From positions 1 to 64,000 of the forward strand of contig NZ_QKTV01000002.1 of the NCBI RefSeq assembly GCF_003362725.1: a stretch of DNA of 64,000 nucleotides, given 5' to 3'. The first letter of the stretch is position 1; every line of letters begins with the position of its first letter. This document shows positions 32,606 through 40,003 of the stretch, in pieces. The translations under genes and the position numbers were made by a program. Origin of the DNA: Winogradskyella aurantiaca. Its GTDB lineage: Bacteria; Bacteroidota; Bacteroidia; Flavobacteriales; Flavobacteriaceae. Under the pieces are notes generated by a model that ran no database searches, was not told the origin of the DNA, and was given only the letters and a program-made list of their open reading frames with translations.

Positions 32606-33841
32606 TTATTTATTCTTAGCTTCAATCCATTTGCTTAAATACTTACTAGCCTTAACAGTCTCTTGAAGAAATAATTGACCAGTAAAATGCTTTTGTCTGT
32701 GAAGATTAAGGTCATTTGAGATAGTCTTGAGGACATTTTCAAGTGCCTCCAAGAAAGTTGATTTTAAGAATCGACCTTGTAATACTTGAGTACCATTTTG
32801 TTGAAAGTGGTTCCATTGTTCAACCTCAGAATAAAGTTCGATGGCTCTATTGGCAAATTCTTCGTAATCATCTACAATGAATCCATTAGTTTCCATTTTC
32901 GCAAAAATACCCTCAGCTGCTACTCCAGTCATAACAGCAGGAGTACCTGTTTTCATGGCATCAAACAACTTTCCTTTTAATCCCGCACCAAAGCGCAAAG
33001 GTGCCAGGCAGACCCTATAATTAGACATGGTAGATCCAATATCTTCAGCAGGCCCCATCACATAAAATCCTTGCTTCTCGTTATGCAGTTGTTGCACTTT
33101 GTGTGATTGATAAGCACCATAAACATGGAGTTCAGCTTTAGGAAGTGACTTTCTTATAAGGGGCCAGATGTAACCTTTTAAAAATTGAATAGCATTCGCG
33201 TTTGGAGCATGCAAATAATTACCAACCATTAAAAAATGCTTTCGTTGCTCAAATGAGGGAAATTCATCTAACGCTTTTAGTTCCTTATGTTTAAAAACAA
33301 AGGGGAGATATAGCAATTGACTTTCTGGAAAACCCAACTGCTGACAAACGATTTCTTTCTCGGCTTCCGAAATCACCAAAGTAAGATCACAGCGGTACAT
33401 GGACACTAGTTCGCGTTTGGTGACTTGGTTTTGAAGATGCCCATTGCTTAGCTCCTCATCCTTTTTATAAGCCATCTCTCTCGCCCTTCTGAGGCCATGG
33501 AAATCTTCTCCATCCAATATTCTAATGGTATTCGGTAATTGTTCTGCAACTCGCCAACCAAATTGTTCTTCGCTAACAAAGCGGTCGAACATTACCACAT
33601 CGGGTTTTAAATGATTGATGAATTCATCAAATGAGGAATTATTTAATTCTATGGCATGGGTAGATACACCAATAGAACTAAGATCAAATGAACGGTCAGT
33701 TTGTTGTGCTGTGCTTACAAACGTAATATCATAGTCCAAATCCTTGAACAAATCAATGAGTTGCAACATACGCCAACCTGCCGCAGAACTTGTCGGTTCA
33801 GGCCACACTAAACCAATGATTAAAAGTTTAAGAGATCTCAA
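32606..33841 (-). CDS. GT4-like glycosyltransferase
   Basis: A 411-residue GT-B fold enzyme. The N-terminal domain starts LKLLIIGLVWPEP, with SAAGWRMLQLIDLF forming the acceptor side. The C-terminal donor domain has FLMVGNYLHAPNANAI and the E-x7-E-like region around APLRFGAGLKGKLFDAMKTG, where G-x-G-L-K-G-K and the following stretch bind the nucleotide sugar. It probably adds a sugar to a glycan or lipid; donor and acceptor are unknown. No ATG fits the frame, so the start is TTG at 33841, giving MRSLKLL. Confidence 0.85.
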   Translation of the reverse strand: MRSLKLLIIGLVWPEPTSSAAGWRMLQLIDLFKDLDYDITFVSTAQQTDRSFDLSSIGVSTHAIELNNSSFDEFINHLKPDVVMFDRFVSEEQFGWRVAEQLPNTIRILDGEDFHGLRRAREMAYKKDEELSNGHLQNQVTKRELVSMYRCDLTLVISEAEKEIVCQQLGFPESQLLYLPFVFKHKELKALDEFPSFEQRKHFLMVGNYLHAPNANAIQFLKGYIWPLIRKSLPKAELHVYGAYQSHKVQQLHNEKQGFYVMGPAEDIGSTMSNYRVCLAPLRFGAGLKGKLFDAMKTGTPAVMTGVAAEGIFAKMETNGFIVDDYEEFANRAIELYSEVEQWNHFQQNGTQVLQGRFLKSTFLEALENVLKTISNDLNLHRQKHFTGQLFLQETVKASKYLSKWIEAKNK

Positions 33842-33869
33842 CTTGGAAATACATTAATTTACTTAAATA

Positions 33870-34349
33870 TTACTCTGGCTTTGCCTTAAAAACATAGGGC
33901 ATTCTGGCTTGCTCTACCCAGTCCAAAACACTGTGAATTTGGGCTTCAGTTAAGATGGCATCTTTGTGAATCAAGGTGTAACTTGGCAAGGGCATATGAC
34001 GCCCCTTTACCTCTTCTGCCATTTCTTCCAATTTATGATCTTTTCGCTTTGCAGAATAGTCAATCCATCTAGATACATTAAAATCGCCTTTCCCATGCTC
34101 TACATGGTCATTCATCCAGTAGTTAACCGGTGTAATATTGCTGTACCAGGGATAGCGTGTCACATCACTGTGGCAATCAAAACAGGCTGTTTTTAAAATT
34201 AGTTTAACCTCCTCAGGAGGTGCCGTTTCAGCAAAAAAGGGCTCAACACTGGCCACGTCCCCTTGGTTCTTCTCGGGACCAAAAAACTGAGCAAGAATAA
34301 ATACAACCAGTATTACCAGGCCTGCAACCTTTATAATTCGTTTAAGCAT
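33870..34349 (-). CDS. Haem-binding domain protein (c-type, CxxCH)
   Basis: A membrane-anchored periplasmic protein of 159 residues. A hydrophobic segment at about 6-22 (IKVAGLVILVVFILAQFF) is followed by a Haem_bd domain with the c-type motif C56-FD-C59-H60 and YPWYSNITPVNYWMNDH. A downstream methionine in KGRHMPLPSY is the likely sixth ligand. The family is common in Bacteroidota and presumed to carry electrons. I chose ATG 34349 (MLKRIIKVAG); the frame stays open upstream, but the extension overlaps the start region of the divergent gene. Confidence 0.87.
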   Translation of the reverse strand: MLKRIIKVAGLVILVVFILAQFFGPEKNQGDVASVEPFFAETAPPEEVKLILKTACFDCHSDVTRYPWYSNITPVNYWMNDHVEHGKGDFNVSRWIDYSAKRKDHKLEEMAEEVKGRHMPLPSYTLIHKDAILTEAQIHSVLDWVEQARMPYVFKAKPE

Positions 34350-34384
34350 TTTGATTAATTTAGAAATTAAATTTACTAAAGGAA

Positions 34385-34951
34385 TTGACAAAAGCAGAAT
34401 TAATTTCGGAATTGGATCATGTGAATCACTCAAAAGAAAAGCGGACTCATTATTCCAATTACTTTATAAATCACCCCGAAGCCGTCCCGGTGCTTTTGGA
34501 GGTTGCCTTTGATTCAAAAATAAAGACATCTTATAAGGCGGCATGGGTACTCGAGTTTTTGTGCAGTTCCAATATTAAGAACATAGCACCGCACCTTGAT
34601 TTTTTTACCAAGCATTTGACTTATGTAAAATTCGACTCTTCTAAACGGCCAATGGCCAAAATTTGTGAACGTATTGCATTGGATTATTACAAACACAACA
34701 ATCAATTACTTATAAAAGTCTTAACACCTCAACTTAAAGAACGAATTATTGAAGCCTGTTTTGATTGGATGATCCAAAATGAAAAAGTTGCTGTAAAAGC
34801 CTATTCCATGAACGCTCTGTACTTATTTGGGACTGATTACGATTGGATTCACCCAGAATTGGTGTCTTTACTAAAAAAAGACTTTTCTGTACAAAGTGCA
34901 GCGTTTAGGGCGAGAGCAAGACATATTCTTAGTAAGCTTAAAGCTTCATAA
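34385..34951 (+). CDS. HEAT-like helical protein of unknown function
   Basis: A 188-residue soluble, alpha-helical protein whose repeating pattern (SYKAAWVLEFLC, KAYSMNALYLFG, SAAFRARARHILSKL) resembles HEAT repeats. Such proteins sit next to purB in flavobacteria and I recall them being labelled adenylosuccinate lyase in automated annotations. No lyase signature is present here, and the true purB lies at 36010. The frame has an in-frame stop just upstream (34361-34363) and no early ATG, so TTG 34385 is the probable start. Its end overlaps the DUF1028 gene by 14 bp, tail to tail. Confidence 0.75.
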   Translation: MTKAELISELDHVNHSKEKRTHYSNYFINHPEAVPVLLEVAFDSKIKTSYKAAWVLEFLCSSNIKNIAPHLDFFTKHLTYVKFDSSKRPMAKICERIALDYYKHNNQLLIKVLTPQLKERIIEACFDWMIQNEKVAVKAYSMNALYLFGTDYDWIHPELVSLLKKDFSVQSAAFRARARHILSKLKAS

Positions 34952-35921
34952 GCGTTTCCATCTGTTCGTCTGAAATTGCTAAAAGATCGCTTTTCTTTAG
35001 ACGTGGAAGCAATGTCTGCCAATTTTTATCTTTTTTAAAGATTGAGACTAACATGGTTTTCGCCTTTTCAAAATCACCATTATTAAGCAAATTAATAGCA
35101 TACCAATATTGCATTTCCAAATTCTCAGGAAACATCTGTTGAGCAGCCAAATACAAAGATTCCGCCTTTGGAGTATCACCTTCCTCCATTGCTAAATCTC
35201 CTTTATTCATAAAGTCATAAGCCTTATGGATCTGAATAAGTCGTTCTAATTCATTAACGGGGTCTGGATGATCTTCTACTCTTAAATCCATTAAAGTGTC
35301 CTCCCAACTATTACCAGTGACATTGGTACCCTTTACAATTAGAATAGCAGCAGATTGTTTCCCGCGAATATCACCACCAACGTTCTGCGCAGCTTTTAGG
35401 CTAGCTATTATTCGATCTGCTAAAGTTCCTGTTGTGTTTTCAAAAGCATTAGCCATAGCCTCCCATACCGTATTATTCAACATCATATTGGCCTGTACAG
35501 CATAGTTTGGACCTTGTTTATGACCCGCTTCACCAATACATAATGATCCTGTATGACTGGCGGTACGCCCTTGTTCATCTAAAAAGGCTACCTGGCGGTA
35601 CATGGCTGCAGGATCCTCTTTAATTAGTTGTGCTAATGCCTTTTCAGGAGATATATCCATTGACATTAAATCCAAACCTTGTGGACCATAGCTTTGTTTA
35701 ACAAGCGATTGGGTAGCTACAACCCCAACACCAGGTTTAGCGTATATAACCAAGCCACCAACATTAAACCAATGTGATTGAACTGCCACCCCTATATCAC
35801 CTGTCACTGAGTCTCTGGCTACTATGGAATAGGTATTGACCATAGGCTCATTATTGATGTGTAATTGGGCCATCAATGGCAGTGAAATAATAAGAAATAA
35901 TGAAAGAATAAATTGTTTCAT
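34938..35921 (-). CDS. Secreted DUF1028 (Ntn-hydrolase-like) protein with TPR-like C-terminus
   Basis: A 327-residue protein with a signal peptide (MKQFILSLFLIISLPLMAQ). Residues about 28-230 form a DUF1028 domain: NTYSIVARDSVTGDIGVAVQ, GVVATQSLVKQSYGPQGLDL, and CIGEAGHKQGPNYAVQANMM. The domain belongs to the Ntn-hydrolase superfamily, and members are suspected peptidoglycan or peptide hydrolases, unproven. The C-terminal third has tetratricopeptide-like helices (GDLAMEEGDTPKAESLYL, NNGDFEKAKTML). It diverges from purB. Confidence 0.88.
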   Translation of the reverse strand: MKQFILSLFLIISLPLMAQLHINNEPMVNTYSIVARDSVTGDIGVAVQSHWFNVGGLVIYAKPGVGVVATQSLVKQSYGPQGLDLMSMDISPEKALAQLIKEDPAAMYRQVAFLDEQGRTASHTGSLCIGEAGHKQGPNYAVQANMMLNNTVWEAMANAFENTTGTLADRIIASLKAAQNVGGDIRGKQSAAILIVKGTNVTGNSWEDTLMDLRVEDHPDPVNELERLIQIHKAYDFMNKGDLAMEEGDTPKAESLYLAAQQMFPENLEMQYWYAINLLNNGDFEKAKTMLVSIFKKDKNWQTLLPRLKKSDLLAISDEQMETLMKL

Positions 35922-35980
35922 AACCAGGTCTTTTTATCGAAGATACACAATTTCGAACCAGTATTTTGAGCTAAAAAAAC

Positions 35981-35988
35981 TATCTTTG
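35981..35988 (+). promoter_or_regulatory. purB -7 promoter box
   Basis: TATCTTTG followed by C matches TAnnTTTG exactly, 21 bases upstream of the purB ATG. No clear -33 TTG at the usual spacing. Confidence 0.55.
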
Positions 35989-36009
35989 CCACTTCTTAAT
36001 TTTTAGATA

Positions 36010-37353
36010 ATGACGCTCAATTCGCTCAAAGCCATCTCCCCTGTTGATGGGAGGTACCGATCCAAAGTAACGGACCTTGAAAATTACTTTTCAGAAGAAG
36101 CATTAATTAAATATCGTGTTTTAGTTGAAGTAGAGTATTTTATTGCGCTTTGCGAAATTCCGCTTCCACAATTAAGTGGCGTCAGTTCAGATTTATTTGA
36201 GCAATTAAGAGCAATCTATCGCAATTTTTCTGCTATAGATGCCTCGGCTATAAAAGACATTGAAAAGGTAACCAACCATGATGTTAAAGCAGTTGAATAC
36301 TTTATAAAAGAAAAATTTGACACTCTAGGATTGTCGGGTTATAAAGAGTTTATTCATTTTGGATTAACATCTCAGGACATCAACAATACTGCTGTTCCCT
36401 TAAGCATTAAAGAGGCTATTGCAGAGGTTTATATCCCGCAATTAAATAGCTTACTATCCAGTCTTGAAGCCTTAGCAGAAGAATGGGGAAACATCCCGAT
36501 GCTCGCAAGAACGCATGGTCAGCCAGCTTCACCAACAAGACTTGGCAAGGAGATTCAGGTATTTATTACCCGAATAAAAGAACAATTTGAAGTTTTAAAA
36601 ACCATTCCTAATGCCGCTAAGTTTGGTGGTGCTACAGGCAATTATAATGCTCATTTTGTAGCATATCCAAACATAGATTGGAAGGTTTTTGGCACTAACT
36701 TCGTTGAAGGCAATTTAGGGTTAAACCATTCCTTCCCAACCACTCAAATTGAACACTATGACCATATGGCAGCACAATTTGATGCCCTTAAGCGTATAAA
36801 CACAATTCTTATTGATCTGGATAGAGACATCTGGACCTATGTTTCCATGGACTATTTTAAACAAAAGATTAAAAAAGGTGAAGTTGGTAGTTCGGCCATG
36901 CCACATAAGGTCAATCCTATTGATTTTGAAAATAGTGAAGGTAACCTTGGAATTGCCAATGCATTATTTGAATACTTGTCGTCCAAACTGCCAATTTCCA
37001 GATTACAGCGTGACCTTACCGATAGTACGGTTTTAAGAAATGTTGGGGTACCATTTGCACATACCATAATTGGCTTTAAATCAACACTTAAAGGCTTAAG
37101 CAAACTATTGTTAAACGAAAGCAAGCTACAAGAAGATCTTGAAAATAATTGGGCTGTTGCTGCTGAAGCCATTCAAACCATCTTAAGACGAGAAAATTAT
37201 CCAAATCCCTACGAGGCACTAAAAGGATTAACCCGAACCAATGACACGATTAATAAGGCCTCAATTTCTGCTTTTATTGATAGTTTAGATGTGTCTGATA
37301 GTATTAAAACTGAACTTAAGGCCATAAGTCCAAATAACTACACAGGGATATAA
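36010..37353 (+). CDS. purB: Adenylosuccinate lyase
   Basis: Fumarase/aspartase-superfamily enzyme catalysing two steps: SAICAR to AICAR and adenylosuccinate to AMP, both releasing fumarate. At 447 residues it has the family length. The N-terminus SPVDGRYRSK, the HFGLTSQDINNTA segment with a catalytic histidine nearby, ARTHGQPASPTRLGKE, and the superfamily signature GSSAMPHKVNPIDFEN (S, M, P, K, N all present) make the call secure. A 59-residue membrane protein gene follows by 3 bp. Confidence 0.98.
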   Translation: MTLNSLKAISPVDGRYRSKVTDLENYFSEEALIKYRVLVEVEYFIALCEIPLPQLSGVSSDLFEQLRAIYRNFSAIDASAIKDIEKVTNHDVKAVEYFIKEKFDTLGLSGYKEFIHFGLTSQDINNTAVPLSIKEAIAEVYIPQLNSLLSSLEALAEEWGNIPMLARTHGQPASPTRLGKEIQVFITRIKEQFEVLKTIPNAAKFGGATGNYNAHFVAYPNIDWKVFGTNFVEGNLGLNHSFPTTQIEHYDHMAAQFDALKRINTILIDLDRDIWTYVSMDYFKQKIKKGEVGSSAMPHKVNPIDFENSEGNLGIANALFEYLSSKLPISRLQRDLTDSTVLRNVGVPFAHTIIGFKSTLKGLSKLLLNESKLQEDLENNWAVAAEAIQTILRRENYPNPYEALKGLTRTNDTINKASISAFIDSLDVSDSIKTELKAISPNNYTGI

Positions 37354-37356
37354 GTT

Positions 37357-37536
37357 TTGAGTAATCGAGCTTTAATAATTTCAACAATACTGCTCTACGC
37401 TGTATTCCTTCTAGGATATATATTTGATATCTTAGACTTCTTTATAGTCAAATTATTTTTGTACTCCTATCTAGCAGCCCTTTTTATTGCTGTAATTTGG
37501 AAACTTTTTAAAAGTTATAATGAAAAAAGCCACTAA
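37357..37536 (+). CDS. 59-residue two-helix membrane protein downstream of purB
   Basis: A short open frame starting at TTG 37357, 3 bp after the purB stop, and ending in TAA at 37536. It encodes MSNRALIISTILLYAVFLLG at the start, a second hydrophobic stretch (FFIVKLFLYSYLAALFIAVIW) and a charged tail ending NEKSH. Two transmembrane segments separated by a short acidic loop, and coupling distance to purB, argue that it is real. It has no ATG and no recognised family. Its last codons form the left arm of the terminator stem, so coding sequence and terminator overlap. Confidence 0.6.
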   Translation: MSNRALIISTILLYAVFLLGYIFDILDFFIVKLFLYSYLAALFIAVIWKLFKSYNEKSH

Positions 37537-37548
37537 TCTAGTGGCTTT
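37526..37548. terminator. Bidirectional terminator between purB unit and DUF4252 cluster
   Basis: Perfect 10-bp stem AAAGCCACTA / TAGTGGCTTT with loop ATC. Read on the minus strand it is followed by six T residues, so it ends the sigma/DUF4252 transcript. In the plus direction it can end the purB transcript, overlapping the last codons of the 59-residue gene. Confidence 0.85.
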
Positions 37549-37574
37549 ATATTGATTGATGATTTAGTTTTTAC

Positions 37575-38126
37575 TTATTGTAAGAAATCCATAAACTGGG
37601 ATATCTCATCACTGTCTAAATCAGACATTTGAATTGAATTAACCAACTTCACAATCTGATTAGCATTCATATCGTCTCCTAAAACTCTTACTATTGCAAA
37701 TCCTTGATCAGGGCGATGACCAAATAAAATGAGTTCGTCCAAACTATCAGGATCACCCAGGAATTTCACCATGAATTTACCATCTTTAGTGCTACCCCCT
37801 CGCATTAGTTCTTCATACTTAGGATCTTTTAAAATGGTTTTTACATGTTCCACTTCCGTCGTAAACTGCTCAGCATTATTCTCATCCACTACAAAGGCTA
37901 GCATATTGAGTTTATCAATGGACTCGTAAGCTTCAAGTTGTTCTGCCGTCAGATCATCCTCGTCCAATTCCAGAAAACTAGTTGGAATGTCAAGAGAAGT
38001 AAATCCTGGTTTTAACTCGTTATCTACATAATACGTTTGCAATGTTAAACCTTGATTACAACTCGTGAAAGTTGTAATCAAGATTAATACCAATGCTATT
38101 CTTTTGATTGATTGATAGGTACCCAT
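37575..38126 (-). CDS. DUF4252 lipoprotein
   Basis: A 183-residue protein with a lipoprotein signal (KRIALVLILITTFTSC; lipobox cysteine near residue 23) and a DUF4252 domain that includes LNMLAFVVDENNAEQF and DELILFGHRPDQGFAIVRVLG. Probably anchored in the outer or inner membrane facing the periplasm. It is the second of two DUF4252 genes and the last of a four-gene cluster headed by an ECF sigma factor, followed by a strong terminator. Function unknown; the context points to a regulon involving envelope sensing or stress. Confidence 0.87.
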   Translation of the reverse strand: MGTYQSIKRIALVLILITTFTSCNQGLTLQTYYVDNELKPGFTSLDIPTSFLELDEDDLTAEQLEAYESIDKLNMLAFVVDENNAEQFTTEVEHVKTILKDPKYEELMRGGSTKDGKFMVKFLGDPDSLDELILFGHRPDQGFAIVRVLGDDMNANQIVKLVNSIQMSDLDSDEISQFMDFLQ

Positions 38127-38140
38127 GGTAAAAGGTTTTC

Positions 38141-38713
38141 TTAGTTTTTATCTTCGACTTTCTTTAACTGATCTCCACCAGGTAAATCCATGCTATTGGT
38201 CAATTTAGAAATCTCTCTTAAATCGATGTCACCAGTAATAGTTAAAAGAACAGATTCAAATTCTCTTTTCTCACCATTAATAGTAATATCCTGACCCTTG
38301 GTCATTTCTTTAAGCCCGTTTACAAACATTAATAATTCTTTCACATGGTTTTCATCTTTACCTTCTTTTACATAGAATTTCACAGTTTGGTCACCATCCT
38401 TAATTCGCATTAATTCTTCTAATTGTGAAGACTTCAAATACTTGTTAACAGTGGCATTCATGTCTGCAGAAACCTCAGCGTTATCTGTTGTAAACACTTT
38501 AAGACCTGAAATTTTCTTTACCATATCCATTGTCTTTTGCGCTTCTGGATCGTCAAGATCTACATCAATACTTGCTAGCATACTAAACATTTTTTGATTG
38601 ACTACTACAGAGGCTACATCAGGGTGATCCTCATATTTATCAAAAATACTTTGTGCGAAGGTTACAACCGGTGCCATAATTAAGGCAAGGGCTATTGTTA
38701 CTTTTTTAATCAT
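38141..38713 (-). CDS. Secreted DUF4252 protein
   Basis: A paralogue of the downstream lipoprotein but with an ordinary signal peptide (MIKKVTIALALIMAPVVTFAQ). The mature part carries DUF4252 features: HPDVASVVVNQKMFSMLASI, ISGLKVFTTDNAEVSADMN, and ELLMFVNGLKE. I chose ATG 38713 because it gives a clean signal peptide; ATG 38749 would add 12 polar residues and leave 11 bp to the anti-sigma gene, and cannot be excluded. The two DUF4252 products are probably secreted partners or substrates of the same pathway. Confidence 0.87.
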   Translation of the reverse strand: MIKKVTIALALIMAPVVTFAQSIFDKYEDHPDVASVVVNQKMFSMLASIDVDLDDPEAQKTMDMVKKISGLKVFTTDNAEVSADMNATVNKYLKSSQLEELMRIKDGDQTVKFYVKEGKDENHVKELLMFVNGLKEMTKGQDITINGEKREFESVLLTITGDIDLREISKLTNSMDLPGGDQLKKVEDKN

Positions 38714-38760
38714 TGTTGTTGATTTATTATTCTGACTTATTGTTTTCATTGTTTCAAAAA

Positions 38761-39249
38761 TTAGTTGTTTTTAAAAATTTTGTTTGTCGCTTTTGAGAAC
38801 TCTCCAAGTCTTCCAGCTTTAGACATACCATCATTTAGATTGTCTGAAACCATTGCTAAAGAGGTTAACTCTTGTTTTCCCTTATTCATCCCGGCAGACA
38901 CTAAGCTCAATGCTTCCATGGTTTGCTCATAGGTTTCCATTGCCTGTCTTTCTTCTTCAGCAGACGGACCTAGTAAGGTTCTGGGAAGGAAAATACCCAG
39001 CATTAGAATGCTTACAGCTGCGACTGAAATCCATTGGTAGAAATATCTCTTTGTAGTTTTTAATGGAACGTCTTTGGTAAACTCTTCTTTTTGACTTATT
39101 GAGAAGTACTGGAACATTGGTTTGTAATGCTCTAGATGCGGTGCTACTTGATTGCTTAAAAAGTAATCGCGTAATTCTTGCTCTTCTTGCAGAGTTGTTT
39201 CTGCATTGTCGTACTTCTCTAGTAACTCTTCTATTCTATTTAATACCAT
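38761..39249 (-). CDS. Probable anti-sigma factor (single-pass membrane protein)
   Basis: A 162-residue protein. The N-terminal cytoplasmic part (about 1-68) begins IEELLEKYDNAETTLQEEQELRDYF, the helix-rich opening common to Bacteroidota anti-sigma factors. One transmembrane helix follows (about 70-90: WISVAAVSILMLGIFL), then a periplasmic tail with a methionine- and glutamate-rich helix. It overlaps the upstream sigma gene by 14 bp. It lacks the FecR domain of TonB-linked anti-sigma factors. Role assigned from topology and context, not from a recognised family. Confidence 0.7.
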   Translation of the reverse strand: MVLNRIEELLEKYDNAETTLQEEQELRDYFLSNQVAPHLEHYKPMFQYFSISQKEEFTKDVPLKTTKRYFYQWISVAAVSILMLGIFLPRTLLGPSAEEERQAMETYEQTMEALSLVSAGMNKGKQELTSLAMVSDNLNDGMSKAGRLGEFSKATNKIFKNN

Positions 39250-39745
39250 AACGATGTGTATTAGTGAGTTTTTCTCTTATTGTTTTTCTAGCTCTTGAAA
39301 GTGCCACTCTAATAGCAGTTTCTTTCATATCGAGCATTTTTGCTATCTCTTCAAAGTCGTATTGTTCGATATCTCGTAACTGAACTATCATTTTTTGTTG
39401 TTCAGGTAGGGTCTCCATTATTTTTTCAACCCAGCTTAGGCTATCTCTAACCTCAACTTCTTTTTGCAGACCAACATTGTGATCTTGATAATTGCTATGA
39501 ACAATTTTCAAATTTTGAGCCTGTTTTGATTTTAAACGATCCAGGCAAAAGTTTTTGGTCATTGTCATAGAGAATGCTTCAACATTCTTATAGTTCTCAA
39601 TATTTTCTTTGTGTCTCCATAGTTTTAAAAGTATTTCCTGAGTAGCGTCCTCAGCTTCCTGTTCAGAAACCAAGAGGCGTTTGGCTAATCTAAATACCTT
39701 ATCCTTAAAAGGCATTACTATGTTGACAAAATCTGACTGTGTCAT
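39236..39745 (-). CDS. ECF-type RNA polymerase sigma factor
   Basis: A 169-residue sigma-70 family protein with only regions 2 and 4. Region 2: KVFRLAKRLLVSEQEAEDATQEILLKLWRH, given here as FRLAKRLLVSEQEAEDATQE and ILLKLWRH, including the DATQE core-binding motif. Region 4: a LPEQQKMIVQLRDIEQYDFE block and a helix-turn-helix IAKMLDMKETAIRVALSRAR. It leads an operon with its probable anti-sigma factor and two DUF4252 genes. A motif resembling ECF promoters lies upstream, which suggests autoregulation. Confidence 0.94.
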   Translation of the reverse strand: MTQSDFVNIVMPFKDKVFRLAKRLLVSEQEAEDATQEILLKLWRHKENIENYKNVEAFSMTMTKNFCLDRLKSKQAQNLKIVHSNYQDHNVGLQKEVEVRDSLSWVEKIMETLPEQQKMIVQLRDIEQYDFEEIAKMLDMKETAIRVALSRARKTIREKLTNTHRYGIK

Positions 39746-39792
39746 TTGGTTTGATTGATTGATAAGACCTTGTTATCGGTCTACATGCTTAC

Positions 39793-39818
39793 GACGAGCT
39801 TCAATAATATTTGTTACA
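39793..39818 (-). promoter_or_regulatory. ECF-type promoter motif (TGTAAC-N16-CGTC) upstream of the sigma gene
   Basis: On the minus strand TGTAAC (39818-39813) is separated by 16 bases from CGTC (39796-39793). This spacing and sequence resemble the ECF promoters of SigX, SigW and SigM (TGAAAC or TGTAAC, 16-17 bases, CGTM) and are unlike the TTG/TAnnTTTG promoters elsewhere in the window. It lies 47 bp upstream of the sigma ATG. That the sigma factor drives its own operon is an inference. Confidence 0.5.
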
Positions 39819-40003
39819 CGAAAAAATAATAATTCTCATTTATTTCGCTTAAAGATTGTATATGCCTGATATTGTGATGGTTATAAAATAAATTAATTTA
39901 CCACATGAGGACCATCATCTGATTACCTCACTTTTTATTTTTAAATATTGTCAGTATCTTGCTTCGCACGCGTCAAAATTGTAGGCGTGAGATAAAAAAA
40001 GCA

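Noticed and set aside
34350-34433. Longer version of the haem-binding protein from an upstream start
   Set aside because: The extension would run into the start region of the divergent HEAT-like gene and precede the natural membrane anchor; ATG 34349 gives a normal N-terminus.
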